NCBI GenBank assembly: GCA_963971285.1
Contig: OZ020255.1
Coordinates: 11,366,931 to 11,430,930 of the forward strand
DNA length: 64,000 nucleotides
Source: Astropecten irregularis
Taxonomy: Eukaryota; Echinodermata; Asteroidea; Paxillosida; Astropectinidae
Direction: 5' to 3'
Shown here in pieces: positions 55,201-59,212 of this stretch. The position numbers were made by a program, and so were the translations under genes. Position 1 is the stretch's first letter. Every line of letters begins with the position of its first letter. The notes beneath the pieces were generated by a model. It worked only from the letters and a program-made list of their open reading frames with translations, was not told where the DNA came from and did not search any database.

Positions 55201-57938
55201 GTGTGTTTGGGAACCAAGTGTAATTATCTCCTTTTGTTGGGAGCTACTGTAAATTGATGCCCCATTATGTACACAAATAGTTCATATTTTTGACACAAAA
55301 AATCAAAGGTCATATTTCTCAAAGGGGAAAGGGGCCAGGCACATTAACTGCATGATAGCCAACAGCGTTCTATAAGTTTTGCCACCAGAACACCTGTGAG
55401 GTGTTTCAAAGAAATTGATATTGAAAGGTGAACAAAGAACACAGACCTCCTGAGGTCGTTGGTTCGAATCCGTCTCTAGTCAATTTTTCTTTGTTCACCT
55501 TTCAATCAATGAAAAATTCAGTCAGTTTCCCTTGTGGTTATTAGTTGATTATTGAAAAAATGATAGTCAGTTTACTAACGTTGATCTAAAGTTGTTCTAA
55601 AGTTAAAAAGACCTGATGATATAGGGTGCACCTTCTCCCATTCTTAATTAAAATAAACCAACAAATTTGAGTTCCAAATTTTATTTTCCACCCAGGAGTG
55701 TTCTAGCATGGTTTGGTGTTCCAAAGAAGAAGAGTGAGAGTAAATGGCATGGCATCATGGGCATGTTTACTTTTTCATTCATATTTACCAGTATTTATTT
55801 ATTATAATTTATTTATTTGGAATTTCTCACTGGGACAGCCTACGTAAGTCTTTCGACGTATGTCCAGGGTCCCTTAGTCTAGGAAAGCATACATATTAAT
55901 TTAAAACCAGAATTAAAGGTTGTATCATACTTTGGTAAGAGACCAAAACAGGAATGTTCACAGATTTACGTATAACTTTCAGGGTATGAAGATGGTAGTG
56001 GTAGAAACCTACCATTAAAATATTTCCGCCTGAAATGGTGCATTTATCCAGAAATTAGTAAAACAACGACCGAAAATCTTTTTGATCTTTTAAAAGATCA
56101 AAAATAAAAGAGAAAAGACTTATAAGAAATACTATGGCTGTTTTTCACTGTTTTCTCAAAAAGTGGGCACCGTATGGGACTGAAATTTTCACAGACGACT
56201 GTTGCTGTATCTATCTTGATATTTTTGCCCATGAATCTGTATTTCTTTGATAAAAAGTATGATACTACCTTTAAATACATAATGTAGAAGTTGGAGGAAA
56301 ATTCCAAGCACATCCTACATGTTCCAAGGAGCCGGTTGGAAGAAACCAAACAAGGCTTTGTTTCCAGGATTTCATCTACCTACAACCGACTCACTGAAAC
56401 ATGCGATGTGTTTGGGGCACCATACAAGTTTACAACGGAGCGAACGGGACCAGTCTACTCCACTGATCTACACATGCACAATTCTCCATCTCGAGAATTG
56501 CGCACGTGTAGATCAGTAGAGTAGACTGGTCCCGTTCGCTCCGTTGTAAAGTAAATCGAATGTAGACTGAACAGGGAAGAGATCATTCTTATGTATTTCC
56601 TTAAATTATTTCGCATAAAGCACCATGATGGGAATTGTCTCAGAATCTGAGACTTTTTTGTATGTACTGAGATTTGGGCTGAAAATTGCTCATTTTGTTG
56701 ACATCCGAAATAATAATTTAATTTTGTATCTTCTGAATGCTTCTTCACGACATCAGAAACACCAGAGTGAGTCATTATGCCACAGATCGCCGAATAACAG
56801 TCATTTAAGGGGTGGGGAATTTTCGACTGGTGATTTTCATATACATTGACCTGTAGCCCTATATACGACAAGTCGACAACAATGTCAGAGGAGCTATTGG
56901 GCTACAGTTACTGCAGCTAACTATAGATGTACAGATGTAGTTCTACCATGAGGGAAAGAACAATGGTTCTACGAACGTAATGAATACAATACGTTATACA
57001 TAGAAACAAATTCTGAATGCAGATTCCTAACATCTTTTTTACTATCTGACCATTTTGAGAAAAAATTGATAAATACGTTATATTAACAGGTGTTAATTAT
57101 TAGACAAAAGAGCATGATCCAAAATTAGGTAACACTCAAAAACATGAATTAAAATTCTTTCAACACCCTTAAAAATTACTTCTTTTCAATGAGGATGATA
57201 TTTGTCTAATCTAAAAGAAATTTCTTTCATTATTTAATAAACCAAAGTTGAAAATTTTTCCAAGTTTTAACGATAAAAAAAAATCCGTAGACTCAGGTGA
57301 AGGTAGTCATTTTTATTGATGTCCGTCCCTCACGCCCTAAAATCTTCTTTAAAAAAAACAACCAAAATAAACAAATTGAAAATGGCATGTGGCCAACTTG
57401 CACTGGTGTCAGCTCAGGGCTAAATATTTAACGTTACATGTTTTTTTACTGACAATAAGTATTCAAGAAATCTTTGGCGAAGCAATGAATGCATCAATGT
57501 CCATCCCTCACGTGAGGGACGGATTTGGATCACACTCGAATTGATAAACCTCGGCGTACTATTGTTGATCATCATGTAGTGTAGGCTAATTAAGCTGCAT
57601 TTTACTGTTTTCTTTCATTGACATTGTGTTACCTCATCCCTAAAGAACATCTTTGCGTATTTTGTTACCTCTGTAAATCCATGCCGACCACTACACCTTT
57701 TAATTAATAGCATACAACAACGCTAAAAAAAAAGCAGTAACAAAAGATTTTCACAATGAAACGTGACAATCTTCCTTCCCCAAGTCATCAATTGTGACCA
57801 CGGCTTAACGTACACGATTACTGATTAGCATATAGCAGTACGACGGCAAAAATACTCACCCAATTTTCCAGATGGCTCGGCAAAAGAAGGGATAGGGTTG
57901 GCCAAAAGGATGACCAGAAGAAAGAGGGTCCTATCCAT
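5135..57938 (-). CDS. PTPRN: PTPRN/PTPRN2-like receptor tyrosine phosphatase, ectodomain part (8 spliced exons; 3' end off the left edge)
   Basis: Gene-level entry joining 57938-57860, 38104-38057, 34394-34252, 24475-23996, 23122-22873, 21931-21656, 18732-18631 and 5270-5135. All introns are GT/AG and all phases match (1,1,0,0,1,1,1), giving one open frame of 504 codons plus two bases. Seen: a signal peptide, then cysteines 28, 34, 40 and 49 in the spacing of the RESP18 homology domain, with LFGTC and [11 protein letters not shown] resembling family motifs LFGxC and QGxxWxDxxxQ; acidic linkers; KK at 456-457; SGYVFIALQ at 495-503 where vertebrate proteins have GYIVT. Known of the family: dense-core secretory-granule membrane proteins, with the ectodomain cleaved at a dibasic site and a catalytically impaired cytoplasmic PTP domain. 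Inferred: granule biogenesis in neuroendocrine cells. The transmembrane and PTP exons are absent here. I cannot separate PTPRN from PTPRN2; one pre-duplication orthologue is likely. Confidence 0.87.
6852..7160 (+). mobile_element. Family C fold-back MITE, copy 1
   Basis: Inverted ends GGTCAATTTCATAGAGCTGC and GCAGCTCTATGAAAATTGGC, with internal GCTTAAGCACCAAAATTTGC repeats. It is a divergent, partly duplicated copy of the family. Confidence 0.65.
9717..9957 (+). mobile_element. Family C fold-back MITE, copy 2
   Basis: 241 bp. The left end GGGGCCAACTTCATAAAACT is mirrored by AGTTTTATGAAATTGGCCCC, with paired AAGCACAAAAATTTGCTAAG segments just inside. The core (TTGGCTGTTGTTCGCTGACC) is shared with 15567 and 40111. 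Confidence 0.8.
11755..12097 (+). mobile_element. Family G element, copy 1 (interrupted at its 3' end by F)
   Basis: Shares about 340 bp with 50696-51040: TATCCAAAATCT at the start, a core GAGCCAACCCGGGTAGGATG, and the end ATAGTGTGAAAAG. The termini TTCACACTAT and ATAGTGTGAA are inverted. The final GGCC of the family is found only after the F element, at 12604. Confidence 0.75.
12098..12603 (+). mobile_element. Family F large fold-back (GGGGCCGTCCATAAAGTACG ends)
   Basis: About 506 bp. The first 30 bp mirror the last 30 bp exactly (GGGGCCGTCC... and ...GGACGGCCCC). The arms continue with paired CCCCCCCTCCCCC / CTGTACGCATGGCGTACGCA modules. It sits inside the end of a G element, flanked by AAAA on the left and AAAG on the right, giving a 3-5 bp target duplication. 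It has no coding capacity. Confidence 0.85.
13272..13298. repeat. Short perfect palindrome
   Basis: GATACACCTCTA, two bases, then its exact reverse complement. Confidence 0.6.
13653..13801 (+). mobile_element. Family N MITE, copy 1
   Basis: Shares GGGCTC ends, GTTACCCGGATGTTCGGACAAA and TTTACGTGTAATTGGGCAAC with the copies at 24640 and 48112. Confidence 0.55.
15020..15382 (+). mobile_element. Family A TTAA-MITE, copy 2
   Basis: Begins GGTAGTATCATACTTTAG and ends GTATGATACTACCT|TTAA. The left TTAA is lost. The inner part (CACCGTATGGGACTGAAATT) is shared with all A copies. Confidence 0.75.
15567..15805 (+). mobile_element. Family C fold-back MITE, copy 3
   Basis: Nearly identical to the 9717 copy over about 230 bp, with the same ends (GGGGCCAATTTCAT / ATGAAATTGGCCC). 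Confidence 0.8.
16010..16380. repeat. G/C-homopolymer fold-back region
   Basis: Alternating G8-G10 and C7-C12 runs around GATATATC and AATATTT (16014-16108), then a second G-rich/C-rich pair around GGTATCCCACCC (16265-16370). It is capable of strong hairpins. No family is recognised. Confidence 0.5.
16869..17105 (-). mobile_element. Family C fold-back MITE, copy 4
   Basis: GGGGCCAATTTCATGGAGCTGC to GTGAAATTGGCAC, with the core in reverse orientation relative to 9717. Confidence 0.75.
17828..18186 (+). repeat. Three tandem decayed units derived from family C
   Basis: GACATAGCTGCTTA followed by AGGAAAGAA.ATGCTTA and GCACTAAGCAGAAACTT, with GAAAATCTGTCATG between units, repeats at about 120-bp spacing three times. 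Confidence 0.7.
18353..18610 (-). mobile_element. Family E MITE, copy 2
   Basis: Ends TTTTCGAAACGGAGCC and CCTCCGTTTCGTAAAA, hexamer runs GAGCCT x4 and GACCCT x3, and the shared core in reverse orientation to 1245. Confidence 0.75.
18631..18732 (-). CDS. PTPRN: PTPRN-like exon 7: linker with the likely KK processing site
   Basis: 102 nt (2 + 99 + 1), acceptor CTGTTAG, donor GAAG|GTATGT. It encodes residues 426-459, [16 protein letters not shown] through [16 protein letters not shown] at 456-457 lies 39 residues before the GYVF motif. In human IA-2 a convertase cuts at a KK pair a few tens of residues before GYIVT, so this is the best candidate for the equivalent site (inference). The exon is short and not caught by any long frame, but both splice sites and phases fit its neighbours. 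Confidence 0.8.
19039..19388 (+). mobile_element. Family A TTAA-MITE, copy 3 (clear reference copy)
   Basis: 350 bp between TTAA duplications (19035-19038 and 19389-19392). TIRs are AGGTAGTATCATACTTTGGT and its near-exact mirror. A second inverted pair lies inside (AATCTTTTAAAAGATC). It has no coding capacity. By TSD it is piggyBac-type or another TTAA-specific superfamily. Confidence 0.85.
20005..20085 (+). mobile_element. tRNA-like SINE fragment, second type
   Basis: GGCAAGTGCATTAGGCACTC, 20 or so bases, then GGGTTCGATCCCGGC, a Pol III B-box consensus. Probably the tRNA-derived head of a SINE, as there is no complete cloverleaf. Confidence 0.5.
20091..20320 (+). mobile_element. Family E MITE, copy 3
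   Basis: GGGCCTTTCTCAAAGCTCGG to GAGCTTTGAAAAAGGCCC, with the shared core (GAAAATGTAGGTTGTG, GAGAATCTACTTCCGAACC). Confidence 0.75.
20574..20630 (+). repeat. GAAAC hairpin repeat, family I (plus-strand copy)
   Basis: AGCCTTTGAGAAAGATACTG, AATGAAACGCGTCAGGCC, then CTCCCAACTC. The same motif occurs at 1062-1115(-), 2834-2866(-), 33399-33440(-), 34038-34086(+), 43628-43680(+) and 46953-47009(-). The consensus is GATCC-TGCTA-GGATC followed by GAAAC and GTCAGGCC. Confidence 0.7.
21175..21287 (-). mobile_element. tRNA-derived SINE, 5' fragment
   Basis: On the minus strand: CTTCTGACTGCC leader, then TGGATAGCTCAGTTGG (A-box) and the GCGCCGGTAC segment. It ends before the B-box. Confidence 0.65.
21293..21659. 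repeat. Tandem duplication (191 + 176 bp) copying the exon 6 donor
   Basis: Two adjacent units start ACGCGCACATTGTAATGAAA at 21293 and 21484 and run through CCAAAACATCCGGTCAGATT to CATCCTCTCACCTTT. The right unit ends in the real donor of exon 6; the left unit carries the same AAAG|GTGAGAGG at 21480/21479. Units differ by about a dozen bases and a 15-bp indel. Confidence 0.9.
21656..21931 (-). CDS. PTPRN: PTPRN-like exon 6: acidic helix region with dibasic site
   Basis: 276 nt (2 + 273 + 1), acceptor CTATAG, donor CAAAG|GTGAGA, residues 334-425. An amphipathic helix around [18 protein letters not shown] resembles the vertebrate ectodomain motif LTPEQLSTLLTLLQLL in position and pattern. It is followed by a strongly acidic tail (many Glu) with KK at 388-389, a possible convertase site. 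The donor region is part of a 191-bp tandem duplication in the intron, so a second near-identical donor lies at 21480/21479. Reading through the true donor meets an in-frame stop at about 21540, before that decoy. Confidence 0.86.
22140..22406 (+). mobile_element. Family E MITE, copy 4, with expanded GGCTCA array
   Basis: GGGGATTTACGAAATGGAG to CTCCGTTTCGTAAACCCC. The 5' inner hexamer is expanded to about 16 GGCTCA units (22162-22262), while the 3' side has only GAGCCT x3. This is a microsatellite born from the transposon's own subterminal hexamer. Confidence 0.85.
22534..22602 (+). repeat. ATCTAA microsatellite
   Basis: About ten AAATCT hexamers after ATGAATGAATGA. Confidence 0.9.
22873..23122 (-). 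CDS. PTPRN: PTPRN-like exon 5: acidic low-complexity linker
   Basis: 250 nt (83 codons + 1 nt), acceptor GCATCTCAG, donor GAAG|GTACTC. It encodes residues 251-333, beginning [17 protein letters not shown] and including an Asp/Gly run ([10 protein letters not shown]) at about 305-314 coded by GAT/GAC repeats, then a PQDEDNEIE tail. Acidic, disordered segments like this are common in granule-resident proteins and may bind calcium or other cargo; that role is inferred. The GAT-repeat coding makes the length prone to vary between alleles. Confidence 0.85.
23340..23452 (-). mobile_element. tRNA-derived SINE, copy with A- and B-boxes
   Basis: Minus strand: GGATGGCTCAGTTTGTAGAG (A-box), GGTTCAAATCC (B-box), CGCTCCAGTCAAT, then the tail TTTGTTCACCTTTCAATGAC. 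The structure is a tRNA head with a short unique tail. It is not a functional tRNA gene because no cloverleaf is complete. Confidence 0.8.
23669..23835 (+). mobile_element. tRNA-derived SINE, near full-length
   Basis: Leader GGCTTCTGACTGCCAAACAA, A-box TGGCTCAGTTGGTAGAGC, B-box GGTTCGAATCC, CTCCAGTCAAT, tail GTTCACTTTTCAATGAC. It matches 62514-62671 along its length. Confidence 0.8.
23996..24475 (-). CDS. PTPRN: PTPRN-like exon 4: acidic stretch and Tyr-rich coiled coil
   Basis: 480 nt, phase 0 at both ends (acceptor TTTTACAG, donor TTGCAG|GTAAAC), residues 91-250. Layout: a short proline-containing linker ([13 protein letters not shown]), an acidic run DEEEEE at 121-126, a predicted long helix or coiled coil at about 130-213, then a glycine-rich loop and a final helix [13 protein letters not shown]. 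Eleven tyrosines fall between residues 138 and 204, which is unusual. The region lines up in position with the poorly conserved vertebrate linker, where I know of no such coiled coil. The codon pattern and open frame are strong, with GC content well above the surrounding intron. Confidence 0.87.
24640..24768 (+). mobile_element. Family N MITE, copy 2
   Basis: AATAGGGCTCTGCGCTCGTGACGTCAC at the left, GCTCGAGCACGGAACCCTATT at the right, with the shared GGGCGTATTCTATAAAT. Confidence 0.65.
25969..26083 (-). repeat. Hammerhead-like repeat, copy 1
   Basis: Minus strand: CTAATGAG, stem GACTA/TAGTC with loop GAGCAGGT, then GCAAC and CTTGAGACC, followed by GAAGTGTGAACGAAAC and CCGATCCACATAC. It shares all these blocks with 42134-42268. 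Confidence 0.6.
26615..26985 (+). mobile_element. Family B TTAA-MITE, copy 1
   Basis: 371 bp between TTAA sites. The left half resembles A (GGGTATGAAGATGGTGGTGG). The right half is B-specific (TTTTCTCGTGACTCAGATGT, GAGCTCAAATGTTCACAGG). This intact copy provides the empty target used to read the nested insertion at 58614. Confidence 0.75.
27063..27335 (-). mobile_element. Family H MITE, copy 1
   Basis: ACCTTAGGGAGACA at one end and GTCTCCCTAAGGTCC at the other, core CCTCCAAACCAATGAACTTG. Five TTAGGGAGAC-type motifs. Confidence 0.7.
28691..29024 (-). mobile_element. Family A TTAA-MITE, copy 4
   Basis: TTAA on both sides. The right TIR lacks the inner GATACTAC. Reverse orientation to 19039. 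Confidence 0.75.
29681..29946 (+). mobile_element. Family H MITE, copy 2
   Basis: TATTAGGGAGACACGTTAG at the start, GTCTCCCTAAAGTCCCACC at the end, shared core (GAATGCTCTCAATATGAACA). Confidence 0.75.
30280..30636 (-). mobile_element. Family B TTAA-MITE, copy 2
   Basis: AGGTATAATGCATGATTGGTAA start, GAGCTCAATCGGACATCTGA block, ends CACCT|TTAA. The left TTAA is mutated to TTGA. Confidence 0.65.
30869..31227 (+). mobile_element. Family A TTAA-MITE, copy 5
   Basis: 359 bp, TTAA on both sides, near-consensus TIRs AGGTAGTATCATACTTTGGT. Confidence 0.85.
32260..32282 (+). repeat. Poly-G tract (G23)
   Basis: Twenty-three G in a row, an obvious G-quadruplex former and a likely length-variable site. 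Confidence 0.9.
33515..33556. repeat. Perfect 18-bp hairpin
   Basis: ATTACACAGTAATTTTAT, a six-base loop TTTATT, then its exact reverse complement. Confidence 0.8.
34252..34394 (-). CDS. PTPRN: PTPRN-like exon 3: fourth cysteine and RESP18-domain helices
   Basis: 143 nt, acceptor TGTACAG, donor CAG|GTTGGT, ending in phase 0. It encodes residues 43-90, starting [16 protein letters not shown] and ending in [14 protein letters not shown]. Cys49 stands eight residues after Cys40, exactly as in vertebrate IA-2 and phogrin. The segment [16 protein letters not shown] matches the family pattern LQRLxxxLxxLxxxGF, and WEDQYAQ matches phogrin's WQDDYTQ. This is the most diagnostic exon of the gene. Confidence 0.9.
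34756..35440 (+). mobile_element. Family E MITE, copy 5, with a ~470-bp AGCCTCTCAGCC satellite
   Basis: A left remnant (CAGGCTCAGCAGTTAGGCTCC) and the family core (TCAACTGGAAAGCACAGTTCC) are followed by a GAGCCT-derived array at 34966-35435. Units are AGCCAGAGCCTCTC (about 12-14 bp) with higher-order blocks, such as one that repeats AGCCAGAGCCTCAGCTAGAG. The Pro-Glu-Ser open frame through it is an artefact. Confidence 0.8.
37588..37860 (-). mobile_element. Family B element, truncated
   Basis: AATACATGATTGGTAAAGGTC, GAGCTCAATCGGACA and ACCCGACTCAATTTTT blocks. The far end is eroded. Confidence 0.55.
37921..37992 (-). mobile_element. tRNA-like SINE fragment
   Basis: Minus strand holds GGTTCGATTCCTACC (B-box) after CAGGAGGTCATG. 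A fragment only. Confidence 0.4.
38057..38104 (-). CDS. PTPRN: PTPRN-like exon 2: first three RESP18-domain cysteines
   Basis: A 48-nt microexon (2 + 45 + 1 nt) between TTTAG and G|GTAAGT. It encodes [15 protein letters not shown]. Cysteines 28, 34 and 40 are spaced C-x5-C-x5-C; the human proteins have C-x6-C-x5-C at this place. It is isolated by a 19.8-kb intron upstream and a 3.7-kb intron downstream, so it would be missed without using phase. The closing G joins AC of exon 3 to make Asp43. Confidence 0.85.
38464..38703 (-). mobile_element. Family C fold-back MITE, copy 6
   Basis: GCCAATTTCATAGAGCTGCT and AGCAGCTCTATGAAATTGGC ends. Same subfamily as 6852 (GCTTAAGCAC). Confidence 0.75.
39275..39530 (+). 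mobile_element. Family H MITE, copy 3
   Basis: CACGTTAGCGTCTAAAAGTG start, GTCTCCCTAAGGTCCCATCC end. Confidence 0.7.
40111..40365 (+). mobile_element. Family C fold-back MITE, copy 7
   Basis: GGGGTCAATTTCACGGCCCT to CCATGAAATTGGCCC, core as in 9717. Confidence 0.75.
40808..41010 (-). mobile_element. Family B element, truncated
   Basis: TATTGGTAAAGGTCACA, GAGCTCAATCGGACATT, ACCCGACTCAATTTTTCTT and GGTTTCGATCTTACCCCGAG blocks. Confidence 0.55.
42134..42268 (-). repeat. Hammerhead-like repeat, copy 2
   Basis: Minus strand: CTGATGAG, GGACACTAG-AGCAGA-CTAGTC stem-loop, CGAAACG, TTGAGACC. The order CUGAUGA - stem II - GAAA is that of the hammerhead ribozyme core. The cleavage-site helix is not evident. 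Downstream, GAAGTGTGAACGATAT and CCGATCCACATAC match the 25969 copy. Confidence 0.6.
42711..43068 (-). mobile_element. Family A TTAA-MITE, copy 6
   Basis: 358 bp between TTAA sites. AGGTAATACCATACTTCGGT / ACCAAAGTATGATAATACC ends. Confidence 0.8.
43545..43900 (+). repeat. Three imperfect ~100-bp tandem units
   Basis: AATTCACTTTTT, CA(T/G)G T-rich run, CAGCCCATGTGAAATAATA and TTTTCATTTCATT recur three times. A family I hairpin (43628-43680) lies between units one and two. Confidence 0.7.
45070..45242 (-). mobile_element. tRNA-derived SINE, with a small internal insertion
   Basis: Minus strand: TTGGATAGCTCAGTTGGTAA, GCGCCGGTAC, GAGGTCGCTGG, then an extra TGCGAAAACTTC within the B-box region, CGCTCCAGTCAAT and the GTTCACCTTTCAATGAC tail. 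Confidence 0.75.
46401..46747 (+). mobile_element. Family A-related element, heavily diverged
   Basis: GTATCATACTTTGGTAGGAAACC start and ACCAAAGTATGATCTGAGC end. The right half (CATGACAAATCATATTATCA, CAGACCGCAGCTCTTCTATC) matches 10295-10380 instead, so it is a third end-sharing subtype. Confidence 0.5.
47975..48018. mobile_element. Minimal family A remnant: two TIRs only
   Basis: Between TTAA at 47971-47974 and 48019-48022 lie only 44 bp: AGGTAGGCCTAGTACTTTGAT and AAAACCAAAGTATGATACTA, then CC. The whole interior is deleted. Confidence 0.75.
48112..48270 (+). mobile_element. Family N MITE, copy 3
   Basis: AATAGGGCTCCTCGCTCATGACGTCAC, GTCCGAACATCCGGGTAACTA, GAGCCCTATT end. Confidence 0.7.
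48886..49160 (+). mobile_element. Family H MITE, copy 4
   Basis: GGGGTATTAGGGGGACACG start, GTCTCCCTAAGGTCCCATCC end, shared core. Confidence 0.75.
49362..49609 (+). mobile_element. Fold-back element with TCAGGRGYGGA ends
   Basis: TCAGGAGCGGACCAAGGATT at the left mirrors TCAGGGGTGGATCCAGGGG on the minus strand at the right. G11 and C/T-rich runs inside. It has no coding capacity. Confidence 0.6.
50050..50339 (-). mobile_element. Family A right-half fragment plus shared flank
   Basis: 50050-50162 is an A right half (CATACCCTGTAAGTTATACG, ACCAAAGTATGATGCTTCC|TTTAA). 50165-50303 (ATAGTCAAAACTCTTTC ... GATGCGAGTTGAC) is shared with 60043-60180. It ends in a second small A end (GTATGATACTAGCTTTAA). 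Confidence 0.65.
50696..51040 (+). mobile_element. Family G element, copy 2 (uninterrupted)
   Basis: GGGCTTTTCACACTATCC at the start and GATAGTGTGAAAAGGCC at the end, inverted to each other. CCGG-rich inner motifs (GGTTGGAACAGGATC, GGATCCGGGTTGGTC). Confidence 0.8.
51524..51676. mobile_element. Small fold-back element (GGGGTCAATTTCACCAAAC ends)
   Basis: 153 bp. GGGGTCAATTTCACCAAACT pairs imperfectly with GGTTTCGTGAAAATCAAACCCC, with paired GTAACTT / ACGAGTTAC and GTAGG / CCTAC inside. Confidence 0.6.
52405..52441. repeat. Perfect 37-bp palindrome
   Basis: ATTGCGACAGTAATGTTT, one T, then the exact reverse complement. Confidence 0.85.
53995..54330 (+). mobile_element. Family A TTAA-MITE, copy 9
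   Basis: TTAA on both sides, TIR AGGTAGTATCATACTTTGGT with mirror ACCAAAGTATGATATTACCC, and a short internal deletion. Confidence 0.8.
55420..55525 (+). mobile_element. tRNA-derived SINE, inverted-tail (fold-back) copy
   Basis: ATTGAAAGGTGAACAAAGAA on the left, GGTTCGAATCC B-box in the middle, and TTCTTTGTTCACCTTTCAAT on the right. The tail is present at both ends in opposite orientation. Confidence 0.7.
55917..56270 (+). mobile_element. Family A TTAA-MITE, copy 10
   Basis: 354 bp between TTAA sites. Starts AGGTTGTATCATACTTTGG, like the 58614 copy, so the two form a subfamily. Confidence 0.85.
56429..56550. repeat. 122-bp near-perfect palindrome
   Basis: 58-bp arms (TTTACAACGGAGCGAACGGG ...) with three mismatches, all transitions, around a six-base centre. 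No TIR family in the window shares the arms. Confidence 0.85.
57502..57517. repeat. TCCCTCACGTGAGGGA palindrome
   Basis: A perfect 16-bp palindrome containing an E-box CACGTG. A related half, GTCCGTCCCTCACG, lies at about 57319-57333, so the pair may bound a small element. Confidence 0.45.
57860..57938 (-). CDS. PTPRN: PTPRN-like exon 1: start codon and signal peptide
   Basis: The ATG at 57938-57936 opens 26 codons plus one base. The peptide begins [15 protein letters not shown], a short charged n-region followed by a leucine-rich core. It ends IPSFA before EPSGKL, a good signal-peptidase A-x-A/F-x-A type site, so the product should enter the ER. The donor is G|GTGAGT, and the leftover G joins GC of exon 2 to make the glycine before the first cysteine, as in vertebrate homologues (GC directly after the leader). 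No other ATG lies close upstream in frame. A TATA-like box lies about 70 bp upstream of the ATG. Confidence 0.85.
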
Positions 57939-58008
57939 GTTGTTTCCAGTTGGTCACGCCATTTTAATCGGGGGAATTTTCACCCTAAACCGGAGAGGAA
58001 AACGTGCG

Positions 58009-58014
58009 TTTATA
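58009..58014 (-). promoter_or_regulatory. TATA-like box of the PTPRN-like gene
   Basis: TATAAA on the minus strand, 71-76 bp upstream of the ATG of exon 1, in the context CTGTATAAACGC. A start site near 57980 would give a short leader of about 40 nt. A GC box (GGGGGCGGG) lies further upstream near 58297. A TTTAG at about 57983 could instead be the acceptor of a 5' UTR exon. Sequence match only. Confidence 0.35.
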
Positions 58015-58514
58015 CAGCAGGTTGTCAATGTTAACGTTGTGCGATGTCCACGATATGTTTACATCGGGACGATGTGTAATACGTACGGGAAAAATTATTC
58101 CTGACTAGTGCAAATGAACTGGTCCCGATCTGTCAGATCCAACGCAAAAGTGGCATAGCTGTACAGGGCACCAGCGACTGACTTAAAAAACAAACATGAA
58201 TTTTGAAAGCAGACGATTCTTGTTGCATTACATGTGTGTGTGTGCATTGCATTGGTGCACCATGCACTGAACGTGCACCAGCTGATTGAGCAAAAAGGGG
58301 GCGGGTCCCAAGACACACAAAAGAGAAGGTGTTGACAAAAACGAGCAATTATCGGAGCTGATTATAATTAAGACAAAAAAGGATATTACATCAAACGAAG
58401 CAACGAACATGCCTATTTGCTATAAATGTATTTTACTCATTTTTTTAACTAGTAGGACAATGCTTAAAATGAACGCTTGAATTGGCACATGTTAAAATTG
58501 ATGCAAATTGGAGT

Positions 58515-59212
58515 GCAAGTTAGGTTGTTAACATATCCAAACAGAAATGTCCACAGATTTACGTATAACTTTCAGGATATGAAGATGAGCTTGGTAGAAA
58601 CATATACAGTTAAAGGTTGTATCATACTTTGGTAAGAGACCAAAACAGAAATGTTCACAGATTTACGTATGACTTACAGGGTATGAAGACGGGTGCTGGT
58701 AGAAACATGCTGTTAAAATCTTTCCGCCTGAAATGGTGTATTTATCCAGAAATGAGTAAAACAATGACCGAAAATCTTTTTGATCTTTTAAAAGATCAAA
58801 AATAAAAGAGAAAACACTTAAGAAATACTGTGGCCGTTTTTTGCTGTTTTCTCAAAAAGTGGGCAACGTATGGGACTAAATTTTGCACAGATTACTTTTA
58901 CTGTATCTTCCTTGATATTTTTGCCCATGAATCTGTATTTCTTTGACAAAACCAAAGTATGATACTGCCTTTAAAATATTTTCCCCTAAGACCCTAAAAT
59001 GGTGTATTTATCCAGAAAGTCAAAACAAAGACCGATAAACCATTCTTTATCTTTTATAAGAAAAATTGAGTCAGGTTTTCCCTATTTTCTCGTGACTCAT
59101 ACAGTGTCCAATTGAGCTCAAATTTTCACAGGCTTATTACTTCATGTACATGCTGGATTAGACAAAGTGTGAGTGCTGTTCTATGACCTTACAATCATGT
59201 ATTAATTATACC
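58515..59212 (+). mobile_element. Family B element split by a family A insertion
   Basis: The left part 58515-58613 (CCAAACAGAAATGTCCACAG ... CATATACAGTTAA) and the right part 58971-59212 (TTAAAATATTTTCCCC ... GAGCTCAAATTTTCACAGG) line up with the intact 26615-26985 copy once 58614-58970 is removed. Confidence 0.8.
58614..58970 (+). mobile_element. Family A TTAA-MITE, copy 11 (nested in B)
   Basis: 357 bp, starts AGGTTGTATCATACTTTGG, ends CCAAAGTATGATACTGCCT, flanked by TTAA that is present once at the homologous site of the intact B copy. Confidence 0.88.

Larger units (their letters stand above)
38105..57859 (-). other. Intron 1 of the PTPRN-like gene (19.8 kb)
   Basis: No exon fits between the phase-1 donor of exon 1 and exon 2. 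It carries C6, C7, H3, H4, B4, the hammerhead-like repeat, A6, A7, A8, A9, A10, N3, G2, a SINE, the 43.5-kb tandem repeat, palindromes at 52405 and 56429, and others listed here. 41050-42100, 44300-45050, 45250-46250, 47050-47950, 52450-53950 and 54340-55400 show no feature I can support. Confidence 0.75.

Noticed and set aside
56291-56871. Frames on both strands sharing [15 protein letters not shown]
   Set aside because: The same peptide appears on both strands because the sequence is a palindrome; not a conserved protein.
1-57938. miR-153 in an intron of the PTPRN-like gene, as in vertebrates
   Set aside because: I looked for the mature sequence and its complement and did not see it. In vertebrates it lies in a later intron, which would be left of this window.
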